Below are positions 26,615-35,070 of a stretch of 64,000 nt of DNA, in pieces. This DNA comes from Loigolactobacillus coryniformis subsp. coryniformis KCTC 3167 = DSM 20001 (lineage in GTDB: Bacteria > Bacillota > Bacilli > Lactobacillales > Lactobacillaceae): positions 2,418,001 through 2,482,000 of the forward strand of contig NZ_CP017713.1 of the NCBI RefSeq assembly GCF_002706425.1, written 5' to 3'. The translations under genes were made by a program, and so were the position numbers. The notes under the pieces were generated by a model, which did not search any database, had not been told where the DNA came from, and saw nothing but the letters and a program-made list of their open reading frames with translations. How positions within the stretch are numbered: position 1 is the stretch's first letter; every line of letters begins with the position of its first letter.

Positions 26615-26618
26615 GCTT

Positions 26619-28304
26619 TTATTGGTTAACGTCAAATTGGTAGCTGCTGTCGTAGACTGGTAAACGATAGGCACGATAAACGTACGCTTTAGACGCCGGA
26701 TTAGTTAATTTTACATTGAAGACTTGTTGCTGACCATCAACTTCAATAATGTTACTGGATTTCCCTTTATTCTGGAAACCAAAATCAATCAAATAGTTAG
26801 TATCATTCAGTTTTTGCGTATAACCAATGATCGCCGTAAAGTTAGCTTGCCCTAGTGACTTACCATACGCCCAAGTCTGATCGATCGTCATTTTCTTGGT
26901 ATCAATATGGTATTGAACACCTTGTGAATATTTACCGGACGTCTTTGCATCACCATTAGTTACATCAATATTATTATCGTATAGCAAAATATTTTCACTA
27001 CTAGGATTATTATTATCATCGCTTAAGAGGTTCAAACCGTGCTGCCCACCAGTAATCGTCGTTCCTTTTGTTGGTGTCAGCAATAAGCTACGATACTTTT
27101 GCGGCCACGTTGATGCCTTTTTACCAGAGTAGATCCACTTGATCTTATCTGTTTGCAGATCGATTTTCATAATCATATCTTGATTACGACCAGAAATCAG
27201 CAGGCTTTGATCGTTGTCATCGTAATAAACGGAGTTTTGATGGAACCAATCAACATCGCCATCACTAGCCGCTTTATATTTGGTATACATTGCGGTCGGT
27301 AAAAGCTTTTTCAGATCGATCACCTTAGTAATTTTACCAGTCTGCGCTGAGATCACGACCATCGTATCTTCAACATAGTCCGAGCCATCATTGACGGTGG
27401 CAACTAAGTCATGGTTCGGTAACTCAATGATATCGTGGTGCAGTACTGTAGTCTCCTTACCACCATCGTTATTACTAGTTTTCGCACGGAACGTATATTC
27501 CTTATATACACGACCTAAATAATCGGTTTCCAACAAATCATTATAGACCATTGCTGACTGGGTTTTCTTGCTCAATAGCAATAAGTGCCCATTATGGATC
27601 AGCTGCAGCATATGTTGCACGTACAAAGTTGAATACCAACGAATTGCACCGTCAGCGTCGATTGCAAATGATTGCTTCGTCGTTCGAATCATGAAGGTCA
27701 ACTTATTATCACCAATCGCCATTTGTTGTTTGTTATTCTTTGTGACCTTGATCTTAGTTTGCTGTAAATACTTAGGTAACTCGGTGGTCGTCTTGATTGC
27801 CAATGTTTGCTCAGTCGTGGTGCCATCTTGATAAGTCACTTGCAGTTTTACCGTATTAGCACCAGAATATAATCCTACGATTGGGATCTGGTGTTGAGTA
27901 CTATAATCGCTATTGACCTGATTGGTGATCGACGTATTGGCGGACTTACCAACCACCGTATACTTCACTTTGGCCACTTGATCCGTTTGAAAAATAACTA
28001 ACGCTGTTAGTGGCGATGTTTGATATGGGTTCACTTTAACGTATGGTTTAGCCAACGTGTAGTCCGCATTTGCCAACGCTGTTTTATAGGTCTGGGTGGC
28101 ACTTTTTTACTTATCCGCCCGCGTTGTCACCAACTTACTGCCAATATTTTCTTTGATCTGCTTTACCGACAATAATTTGGTAGTATTGGTTTTTGGCGTT
28201 GCCTTTTGCTGATTTTGCCCGCAACCGACCAGCCCAACTGTAACCAACAAAACCGCCGCAACACCTAATAATCGCCTAAATTGCTGCTTACTTCTCATTA
28301 CCAT
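26619..28304 (-). pseudogene. Aryl-sulfate sulfotransferase-like lipoprotein, interrupted by a nonsense codon
   Basis: The N-terminus MVMRSKQQFRRLLGVAAVLL, VTVGLVGCGQNQQ is a lipoprotein signal with the lipobox ending LVGC (Cys28 lipidated). At codon 66 (28107-28109) TAA interrupts the frame (TTRADK-stop-KSATQTYKTALANADYTLAK); the same frame stays open to 26619, 561 codons in all. The rest is ASST-like: an N-terminal Ig-like domain, then a six-bladed propeller with VLHHDIIELPNHDLVATVND, DVDWFHQNSVYYDDNDQSLL and TGGQHGLNLLSDD, the His residues being characteristic. ASST moves sulfate between phenols; the role in lactobacilli is unknown. TAA could be a base error, but several similar lesions exist in this window. 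Confidence 0.8.
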
Positions 28305-28403
28305 GAAACGATCCTTATCCTAAGATTAATTCCATGATAATTATATTAAATAATTATGAACATTTTTTGAATTTTAGGTAAGTTACTGAAAAAAGAGAAA
28401 CAT

Positions 28404-29366
28404 TTAGCCGTTGACGATAAATTTAGCGGCTTGTCCCTGCTCAACTAACACAACGTTATTGGCAACGATCGTTCCCATAGCCGCCCGGGCTTCAACCGTC
28501 GCATTCCCAATATGCGGCGTCAAAATAACGTTAGTCAATTTTTCCAAACCTGCAGTTACTGCGGGTTCATGTTCATAAACATCTAACGCCGCACCACCGA
28601 TCTCTTTTTGCTGCAACGCAGTCAATAACGCTGCTTCGTCAACGATCGGACCACGCCCCACATTGATCAAATAAGCGGTTGCCTTCATCTGCTGAAAAAT
28701 GGCGGCGTCAAATTGATGATGGTTCTCCTTGGTCTGCGGTGCGTTGATACTAATAAAGTCACTATTAGCAACTAAATCAGCAAAGGATGCATAAGTCACC
28801 CCGAGACTGCGTTCTTCCGGATCAGACAAGCGATGGGGCTGCCAATATTGCACATTGACGGCTAATGCCCGCGCTTTACGTGCTACTTCCCGACCAATAT
28901 TGCCAAAGCCAACAATTCCCAACGTTTTCCCAGCGATCTCGTGACCTAAGAAATACAGGGGCGCCCAACCAGGAAAGCCGGTAGTACGCATTTGCTGATC
29001 GCCTTCAACCATGCGATGACTGAGTGCCAACATTAACCCGATCGTCACTTCGGCCACTGAATTAGTCGAAACCGCCGGCGTATTCGTTACCTGAATTCCC
29101 TTAGTTTTCGCGTAAGCAGCGTCAATATTATTAAAACCGGCACCAAAATTAGCGATCAATTTTAAGTGCGGCGCCGCATCGATCACTTCAGCGTCAACCT
29201 GAGTCGATAATGGCGTGATCAAATAATCAACATCGCTGACCTGCCGTAGCAGTTCTGCATGAGAAATTAATCCAGTTCCAGTATAAGTTTGCACCGTAAA
29301 ATGATGATCAGTCAAAATTTGCGTTGTTGCAGTTGGCAACTTAGCGGATAGAAAAACTTTGCTCAT
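28404..29366 (-). CDS. D-2-hydroxyacid dehydrogenase (NAD-dependent)
   Basis: A 320-residue cytosolic enzyme reducing a 2-keto acid (such as glyoxylate, hydroxypyruvate or 2-ketogluconate) to the D-hydroxy acid. GIVGFGNIGREVARKARAL (~148-166) is the NAD-binding loop; INVGRGPIVDEAALL carries the conserved Arg, DVYEHEP the Glu and LTPHIGNAT the His of the Arg-Glu-His triad. The frame reaches further upstream, but AAGGGGGCTTTTTTG before the ATG at 29366 sets the start. It follows ddl by about 80 nt on the same strand; co-transcription is possible. Exact substrate unknown. Confidence 0.88.
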   Translation of the reverse strand: MSKVFLSAKLPTATTQILTDHHFTVQTYTGTGLISHAELLRQVSDVDYLITPLSTQVDAEVIDAAPHLKLIANFGAGFNNIDAAYAKTKGIQVTNTPAVSTNSVAEVTIGLMLALSHRMVEGDQQMRTTGFPGWAPLYFLGHEIAGKTLGIVGFGNIGREVARKARALAVNVQYWQPHRLSDPEERSLGVTYASFADLVANSDFISINAPQTKENHHQFDAAIFQQMKATAYLINVGRGPIVDEAALLTALQQKEIGGAALDVYEHEPAVTAGLEKLTNVILTPHIGNATVEARAAMGTIVANNVVLVEQGQAAKFIVNG

Positions 29367-29447
29367 CAAAAAAGCCCCCTTATTTTTAGTAACTACATCC
29401 GTAGTATACCACTTCAAAAATAACTAACGGACCATGACCGTAGCTTT

Positions 29448-30479
29448 TTACGCGTCAAGCTGGCCGGCAATAATCTGCTCACATAGATCCGCATAACTGA
29501 TACCAACCGCGGCCGCCTCTTGCGGTAATAATGAATGCGGCGTCATCCCCGGCAGCGAGTTACCTTCGATCACATAGATCGTCTGACCATCCCAAAGAAA
29601 GTCGATTCGCCCATAATTGGTCAAACCTAACACTTGCATCGTTGCCAAGGCCATCTGCTGCATTTCTTGGTGGACCGTAGCCGGAATGTGCGGCGGCGTT
29701 TGGTAAGTGGCGCCATTATCCTGATATTTATGTTCATAATCATACCAGCCATCGGCCACCGTGATCTCGATCGCCGGTAAGGCTTGCCCATTGAGAACAC
29801 CCACCGAAAATTCGCGACCAGCAATATATTCCTCAACCACCACCTCATTATCGAAGTGCCCCGCTTCAGTTAAAGCCGCTATCAACGCAGGCCGATCCGG
29901 CACGATTTCCATGCCAATACTAGAACCACCATGAGTCGGTTTAACCACCATTGGAAAATCAAATGCCAGTTGTGGCACTGATTCACCGGCTTTGATCGTC
30001 TGATAGCGGGCCGTATTAATCTGGTTATGTTGCAATAACTGTTTGGCTAAATGTTTATTCATTGTGATCCCCGATGCTGAGAAACCGCTACCAGTATAGG
30101 GAATACCAAATAGATCCAAGGTTGCTTGGACCTTGCCATTTTCGCCATCCTCACCGTGTAAGCCGAGAAAAACAATGTCTGCGGCACCGCAAATTTTTAG
30201 TACATTCGGCCCGAATAAGCCTTTACTATCTGTGGTGCGTAAAGCATCGATCGCGTCATTCGTCAAAACTTCCTCGCTGATCGCATAATCGGTACTCGGT
30301 GCTGGGCGTTGAAACACCGCCGCAATCGTCTCAACGTCACTTAAATCGTCACCTAAAAACAAGTCGATCAACACTGCAGCATGGCCTTTTTCCCGTAATG
30401 CATTGGTGATTTTGGCGCCCGATGAAAGCGACACGTTGCGTTCGGGGCTACGTCCGCCAGCAAGTACAACAATCTTCAT
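29448..30479 (-). CDS. ddl: D-alanine-D-alanine ligase
   Basis: A 343-residue ATP-grasp enzyme joining two D-alanines for peptidoglycan. It begins MKIVVLAGGRSPERNVSLSS; LGLHGEDGENGKVQATLDLF and YTGSGFSASGITMNKHLAK belong to the substrate and ATP regions; RIDFLWDGQTIYVIEGNSLP and GMTPHSLLPQ hold Mg2+ ligands and the C-terminal loop. In WYDYEHKYQDN, Tyr252 aligns with the Tyr/Phe switch of Ddl enzymes, Tyr favouring D-Ala-D-Ala and Phe favouring D-Ala-D-lactate. There is an insertion at ~41-98 relative to E. coli DdlB, so it may be a second ligase. ATG after GAGGAGACTTTATTTT. Confidence 0.88.
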   Translation of the reverse strand: MKIVVLAGGRSPERNVSLSSGAKITNALREKGHAAVLIDLFLGDDLSDVETIAAVFQRPAPSTDYAISEEVLTNDAIDALRTTDSKGLFGPNVLKICGAADIVFLGLHGEDGENGKVQATLDLFGIPYTGSGFSASGITMNKHLAKQLLQHNQINTARYQTIKAGESVPQLAFDFPMVVKPTHGGSSIGMEIVPDRPALIAALTEAGHFDNEVVVEEYIAGREFSVGVLNGQALPAIEITVADGWYDYEHKYQDNGATYQTPPHIPATVHQEMQQMALATMQVLGLTNYGRIDFLWDGQTIYVIEGNSLPGMTPHSLLPQEAAAVGISYADLCEQIIAGQLDA

Positions 30480-30935
30480 AAAATAAAGTCTCCTCTACGC
30501 CACCCTAAGGGGCAAATTTTTAGACCAAAATTTTTGTGGTTTCGGCCAATGACCATTCGGTTGGTCGCGACCCTACTTGGCAAAAATATGGCTCCCACAT
30601 AAGAAATAATTGTTTTTAGCACCAGCGGCTAAAAACAGTTGCTATTGATTCAACTCGGTTAAAACAACCAAGTTGAATCACAGCGCCGTTTTGTCTGAAC
30701 CTAAAGTTTAGCATGAAACGCGGCTGAATTAAAGATGGAAGCGCTATATTTTTAATGAACAAAAATTTTTAGTTTAAATTTTGAATGCGCCAAGGATTAT
30801 TCCTAACACTATTTTCATGCCCAATAATATAGCATAAATATCTTAGTAAGCGTTTACTTATCTGGGCGAATCAGTTATATTAGGCTTGATATCCCTGTCT
30901 CAGGGTTGCAATTCCAGAAAGTGAGCGTGCAACTT
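30480..30935. other. 456-nt gene-free region with stacked hairpins upstream of ddl
   Basis: Several strong hairpins occur: TGTTTTTAGC/GCTAAAAACA (30611-30637), TGATTCAACTCGGTT/AACCAAGTTGAATCA (30646-30680) and GGTCGCGACC (30570 region). They could form a leader for the minus-strand ddl transcript or be a worn mobile element. Part of the sequence (AGGGTGGCG, minus strand, 30505-30497) weakly recalls a T-box but no specifier arrangement was found. The rightmost 100 nt contain the cre and promoter of the MFS gene. No ORF. Confidence 0.4.
30845..30858. promoter_or_regulatory. Catabolite-responsive element upstream of the MFS gene
   Basis: AGTAAGCGTTTACT matches 12 of 14 positions of the cre consensus and is nearly symmetrical. 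It lies 80-90 nt before the MFS start codon. Confidence 0.55.
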
Positions 30936-32099
30936 ATGCAAAAACGTTACCGGTAGCTGTTACTAGGCATTATTTTATTGGGAACCTGCCTGCGAATGCC
31001 ATTAACGGCGATTCCGCCGATTCTTGATAATATTCAACAAAGTTTTCAACTGCCGGCTAGCCTGTTAGGTAGCTTGACCACGATTCCCTTGCTTTGTTTC
31101 GCGGCGTTATCGCCGTTTATTCCCCGTTTGGCCAGTTACTTAGGCAATGAGGTCACTATTTTAAGCGCATTGCTTTTACTGACTGTAGGTAACTTCACCC
31201 GCGTACTTAGCGCCAAATGGCTTTTAGCCGGTACGTTATTGCTCGGCATCGCGATCGCTTTTACTAACGTGTTGGTACCCGCGATCATCACCGACCATTT
31301 TCCTGATCGAGTTGGACCACTCACCAGTCTATATACGTTTTCAATGACCTTATTCAGCGCAATTGGTGCTGGCGCCAGTGCACCGCTGGCCGCAGCTTTT
31401 GGCTGGCAAGGCATTTTACAAAGTTTAGCAATACTGACATTCATCATCACACTGGCCTGGTTACCGAATCTACGCTTAAACCACCACCTACAACCGCCAA
31501 CTCTAACTGCCGGTAAAACTTCGATCTGGCGTACGCCTGGTGCTTGGTGGATGACGCTGACCATGGGAATTCAGTCTCTATTGTTTTACACGATCCTAAC
31601 TTGGCTGCCTAAGATCATGCTCAGTCGCGGCGTTGCCCAAACCACCGCTGGTTTAATGCTGGGCCTATTTCAAGTTGCGGCGCTACCGGCGGCTTATTTA
31701 GTTCCCCGTTACACCACTAGAGTTGCCCACCAACGACACTTACTCTGGTTGATCGGCTTATTATTTGTTTGTGGTTTAGGCGGTCTATTGATCCCCAGTC
31801 ACGCGCTTTGGTATCTCGGTTTGATCTGTATCTTACTCGGTGTCGCCAGTACCAGTATGTTTGGCCTGTGTATGACGTTATTTAGCCTTAAAACAACTTC
31901 GGCAGCGGAAACGGCGGCCATTTCCGGAATGGCCCAAGCATTAGGTTACCTGTTAGCCGCAGTCGGGCCGGTATCGTTCGGCCTAATTTACGGCTGGTTA
32001 CATTCGTGGACATTATTGCTATTAGCGCTGATCGGCTTAGCCATTGCAATGATTGCCGCCGCGCTGATCGTTGAACGTAAGGCCACTATTTTTGATTAA
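30936..32099 (+). pseudogene. MFS transporter, CynX/NimT type, with a nonsense codon at codon 7
   Basis: From the ATG at 30936 the frame reads MQKRYR, then TAG (30954-30956), then LLLGIILLGTCLRMPLTAIP without any shift. A rescue start would have to be the TTG at 30978, which lies inside the first membrane helix and has no ribosome site. The remaining ~380 residues give about 12 helices with TSLYTFSMTLFSAIGAGASA and GWLHSWTLLLLALIGLAIAM, resembling cyanate/nitroimidazole-type CP family carriers. Twelve helices with no other lesion suggest recent damage or a base error. The deaminase gene follows after 14 nt, suggesting an operon for a purine or amide substrate. Confidence 0.72.
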
Positions 32100-32113
32100 G
32101 GGGATAATTAGCA

Positions 32114-32599
32114 ATGATCACTCAGGAAACTGATTTAAAATTACTACGCCGCTGCATTGAATTATCCGTAACGGCCCGTACCAGTGGCAATACACCGTTT
32201 GCAGCGCTACTGACTGATTCAACCGGACATATTCTATTGGAACAAGAAAACGTTGAAATAACGGAACAGCGCTGCACCGGGCACGCAGAATGTACCTTAG
32301 CGGCACGTGCCTCGCATGACTACAGTAAGGAATTTTTATGGAATTGCAGCCTTTACACCACCGCCGAACCCTGCGTCATGTGCGCCGGTGCTATTTATTG
32401 GGCCAATATTGGCCGTGTTGTTTACGCCATGGCCGAACGCCGCCTACTTCAACTAACGGGTAATAACGAACAGAATCCAACTTTTGACCTTCCTAGTCGC
32501 GAAATTTACCGCCACGGTCAAAAGAAGATCAGCGTGGCCGGCCCTTTCCCCGAATTAGAAGTTGCCGCCGCAGCGGTTCACCACAACTATTGGAATTAA
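32114..32599 (+). CDS. Nucleoside/guanine deaminase (CMP/dCMP deaminase fold)
   Basis: A 161-residue zinc hydrolase. GHAECTLAARA (His ligand and catalytic Glu, ~55-65) and TTAEPCVMCAGAIYWANIGR (two Cys ligands) are the cytidine-deaminase-like zinc motifs. The C-terminal part, with DLPSREIYRHGQ and a terminal aromatic tail (VHHNYWN), resembles GuaD-type nucleoside deaminases more than tRNA adenosine deaminase TadA. It probably deaminates guanine, guanosine or a related base. ATG with GGGGATAATTAGC upstream. Fourteen bases after the broken MFS gene, so the two likely share a transcript under a cre site. Confidence 0.85.
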   Translation: MITQETDLKLLRRCIELSVTARTSGNTPFAALLTDSTGHILLEQENVEITEQRCTGHAECTLAARASHDYSKEFLWNCSLYTTAEPCVMCAGAIYWANIGRVVYAMAERRLLQLTGNNEQNPTFDLPSREIYRHGQKKISVAGPFPELEVAAAAVHHNYWN

Positions 32600-32629
32600 A
32601 AACGAACCAGCTCAATGCTGATTCGTTTT
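32598..32629. terminator. Terminator between convergent deaminase and orphan small protein
   Basis: AAAACGAA-cc-AGC pairs with GCT-ga-TTCGTTTT, loop TCAAT. Confidence 0.8.
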
Positions 32630-32635
32630 GCGGCC

Positions 32636-32830
32636 TTATTGCCCGCGATTTACTTTTTGACAATCAACGTTGAAAATTGCTTCGGTGGTTAGCCGCTCCA
32701 AGTCCTGTGGCTGGTGTAAGCAGACCCGGTAATAGCGACTAGGGCTTTCCAAGACGATCACTTCAACTTCCTTAAATTCGTTTAAGCTAGCCAAGTAATT
32801 CTTCAACCCAACGTAACTAAAACTTCGCAC
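32636..32830 (-). CDS. Orphan ~64-aa protein, intact member of a three-copy local family
   Basis: It begins (GTG start) MRSFSYVGLKNYLASLNEF, continues KEVEVIVLESPSRYYRVCLH, QPQDLERLTTEAIFNVDC and ends QKVNRGQ. The ribosome site AGGAGG lies 8 nt upstream. I do not recognise the family. Two paralogues, at 5986-6161 (frameshift) and 46112-46315 (nonsense), share the blocks FSYxGL, ESPSRYY, LERLTTxAIFNVDC. The conserved Cys near the end and the aromatic SPSRYY stretch are the most constant parts. There is no signal peptide or membrane helix, so it is probably a small cytosolic protein. Its neighbours are unrelated in the three places. Confidence 0.72.
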   Translation of the reverse strand: MRSFSYVGLKNYLASLNEFKEVEVIVLESPSRYYRVCLHQPQDLERLTTEAIFNVDCQKVNRGQ

Positions 32831-33210
32831 TTATGGTACCTCCTATCATAGTACTAAGGAACAATTACTGATTTGCAGGCAAAGGCTGTGCACCCTTTGA
32901 TTACAATATGATCGTCGTTGTTTATTGAAAGACGTAAGTGAAACCAAATTGATCACTCACCGCAACAGCCAATAAAACCTAATTACCATACGCAAGTCAC
33001 AGGCTAGTTTGCTAACTAGTGTGTTGGATATCATAACTAGCTACCCCGATCATAGTAGGTAATGTGAATGTCCTCACATATAGATGATACGCGAGTTTTA
33101 GTCGAGTGTACAATTTATTAGATAAATTGGCCCTCACTGTTGCATATTCTTCGCGCGTTTTATAATCAAGTTAGCCAATTAGATCCAGCTAATTGAAAAA
33201 ATAAAAAACA
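32831..33210. other. 380-nt region without a confident gene
   Basis: It holds the upstream sequence of the orphan gene (TACTATGATAGGAGG region) and the approach to the IS30 left end. On the minus strand about 16 codons near 32930-32980 read LAVAVSDQFGFTYVFQ and stop, like the tail of a PhnB/VOC protein, which may be a relic. The rest shows nothing I can name. Confidence 0.3.
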
Positions 33211-34347
33211 CCAAGACAAATCTCTGTTATCATTGATGTTCCAACACAAAAATGAAAGAGGTTATTGTCTTGATGCAAGAACAGAATACCACAGTCCGAG
33301 AAAAAGGTCACCACCTAACTTCATTTGAGCGCGGCAGAATCGCCACGCTACACAGCCAAGGATACTCTAACCGCGCAATTGCTAGAGTTATCGGCGTTTG
33401 TCATCAAACAATCAGTAATGAACTACGCCGTGGTGAGATCGACCAAGTTAAAAAAGTGAACGGTCAACGGCAATATCACCGCGAATACTCGCCAGAAGCG
33501 GCACAGGCCAAATACGAAGCTAACCGAATGTCCTGTCATCGACCTTTGAAACTCGCTGGTGTCGCTGACTTTATCAACTACTTTACGGCCCATTTGCACC
33601 AAGACGGTTGGTCGCCTGATGCCGCGGTGGGCCGTGCTAAACTTGAAGGCTTATATCAACCTGAGGAGATGGTTTCGACCAAGACGTTATACCACTATAT
33701 CGATGCGCAACTACTTGAAGTCCGTAATCTTGATCTGCTCGAAAAAAACCGGCGCCGCACCAAACACCACCATTCACCCAAGCATAAGCGTCTGGCCGGA
33801 CGAAGTATCGAAGAGCGACCTAAAAGTATTGATCAGCGCCAAGAGTTCGGTCACTTTGAGTTGGATACCGTAGTCGGTAAACGTAACGGCCAAGAAAGTG
33901 TCATTCTAACGCTGATCGAGCGCCAATCTCGCTGTCAGATCCTGCGTTTGATTGATGGCCGTGACGCCGATTCAGTCAACTACGAACTGGCTAAGATCTG
34001 CCAAGAATACGGGCACATCATGAAGTCCGTTACCGCTGACAACGGGGCAGAATTCGCAGCGGCGGGGACGGTGCTTGACGGGGTTGCCGACCTTTATTAT
34101 GCCCACCCTTACCGCTCTTCAGAACGAGGCACAAATGAGGCGCATAATCGAATGATCCGTCGTGATGTGCCTAAGGGCCTGTCCATGGATACTTTAGGCC
34201 CTAGTGATATCCAAGCAGTGGAAGCCAAGCTAAACAACTTACCACGCCGGCAGTCAGGTTACCAAACCCCAAAAGAGCTTTTCTCCGCTGCCGCTGGCTA
34301 AAGATTGAATCTTTAAAATATGAATATCAATGAAAATACTGTCTTGC
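33211..34347 (+). mobile_element. IS30-family insertion sequence, second type
   Basis: A transposase gene lies between imperfect inverted ends: CCAAGACAAATCTCTG...TCATTGATGTTC on the left and, reversed on the right, GCAAGACAGTATTTTCATTG ATATTC. The right end abuts a truncated nitronate monooxygenase-like gene, suggesting deletion linked to this element. Boundaries are approximate. Confidence 0.7.
33273..34301 (+). CDS. IS30-family transposase
   Basis: A 342-residue protein (from ATG 33273; an in-frame upstream ATG at 33252 lies within the ribosome site region AAAGAGG). Helix-turn-helix HLTSFERGRIATLHSQGYSN, then RAIARVIGVCHQTISNELRR, is the IS30 N-terminal part. Catalytic residues: FGHFELDTVVGKRNG (Asp), VTADNGAEFA (Asp), ERGTNEAHNRMIRRDVPKG (Glu). 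Only distantly similar to the IS30 transposase at 11115-12038. Frame intact. Confidence 0.92.
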   Translation: MQEQNTTVREKGHHLTSFERGRIATLHSQGYSNRAIARVIGVCHQTISNELRRGEIDQVKKVNGQRQYHREYSPEAAQAKYEANRMSCHRPLKLAGVADFINYFTAHLHQDGWSPDAAVGRAKLEGLYQPEEMVSTKTLYHYIDAQLLEVRNLDLLEKNRRRTKHHHSPKHKRLAGRSIEERPKSIDQRQEFGHFELDTVVGKRNGQESVILTLIERQSRCQILRLIDGRDADSVNYELAKICQEYGHIMKSVTADNGAEFAAAGTVLDGVADLYYAHPYRSSERGTNEAHNRMIRRDVPKGLSMDTLGPSDIQAVEAKLNNLPRRQSGYQTPKELFSAAAG

Positions 34348-34876
34348 CGGGATTTATTGCGTGGCTAATTTGTTCTTGCAATTTGGGGAAAAAACAATTG
34401 GCTCATTTTCATTAATTCCTATGATTGCCGATGCTATTGATATGCCGCTTGCTTTGGCTGGTGGTGTTGCAGATAGCCGTGGGGTACGTGCGGCGCTTGC
34501 TTTGGGTGCAGATGGGGTATATGTTGGTACTCGCTTGATCCCAACCTTCGAAAATCCGGCGCACCCTAAGGTCAAGCAATTGATCGTTGATAGTACAGCT
34601 GAAGACTTGAAAATTTTCCGCACTGCACCAGCCTACTACCGTTCTTTACCAACCAAAATCCGTGAACAAATGGTCGCTAATGATAATAATCTCAGCAAGC
34701 AAGAGGCTTGGGCAACTAACGCTGCATTGATGCAAGGCGGATCTGGTATGCGCCTTGGGATGCTTGAAGGTGATTTTGATGCCGGTTTCGTTTCAGTCGG
34801 CACAGGAATTTCAATGATCCACAAAATTCAATCTGTTGCTGAAGTCGTCGCTGAATTGATGGCTGATTTCAAATAA
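34348..34876 (+). pseudogene. Nitronate monooxygenase-like gene, 5'-truncated
   Basis: The C-terminal ~170 residues of an FMN-dependent nitronate monooxygenase (2-nitropropane dioxygenase)/FabK-like TIM barrel: IADAIDMPLALAGGVADSRG, then VRAALALGADGVYVGTRLIP (the phosphate-binding GGI/GTR loops), and FVSVGTGISMIHKIQSVAEV near the end. The first half, including the start and flavin N-terminal part, is missing, and the sequence begins directly at the right end of the IS30 element. There is no ribosome site before the open frame's GTG at 34361. Truncation by IS-adjacent deletion is inferred. Confidence 0.82.
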
Positions 34877-34891
34877 GCCTAATACACCAGG

Positions 34892-34936
34892 GATTACAAA
34901 ACCACCCAGTATGCGTTATTGGGTGGTTTTGTAATC
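34892..34936 (+). terminator. Rho-independent terminator of the truncated oxygenase gene
   Basis: GATTACAAAACCACCCA pairs perfectly with TGGGTGGTTTTGTAATC across an 11-nt loop. It lacks a long U run at its 3' end but the inner TTTT and AAAA give bidirectional character. Confidence 0.75.
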
Positions 34937-35070
34937 AACACTAAAATTTACGGTGCACACTTGCCAGATAATTAACTAGGCTTGATCAAAATATATGTGG
35001 CTATTACCGCTATCAAATATAAAATACTACCGTGACTTAACAGTAATACGTTCTTCAATAGTTACACAAA

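Noticed and set aside
30497-30505. T-box-like AGGGTGGCG on the minus strand before ddl
   Set aside because: Only nine bases resemble the T-box and no specifier stem or linked antiterminator/terminator pair was found; ddl is also not a usual T-box target.
32930-32980. Possible tail of a PhnB/VOC protein (LAVAVSDQFGFTYVFQ, minus strand)
   Set aside because: Only about 16 codons, with stops upstream in the same frame; kept as a remark in the intergenic entry only.
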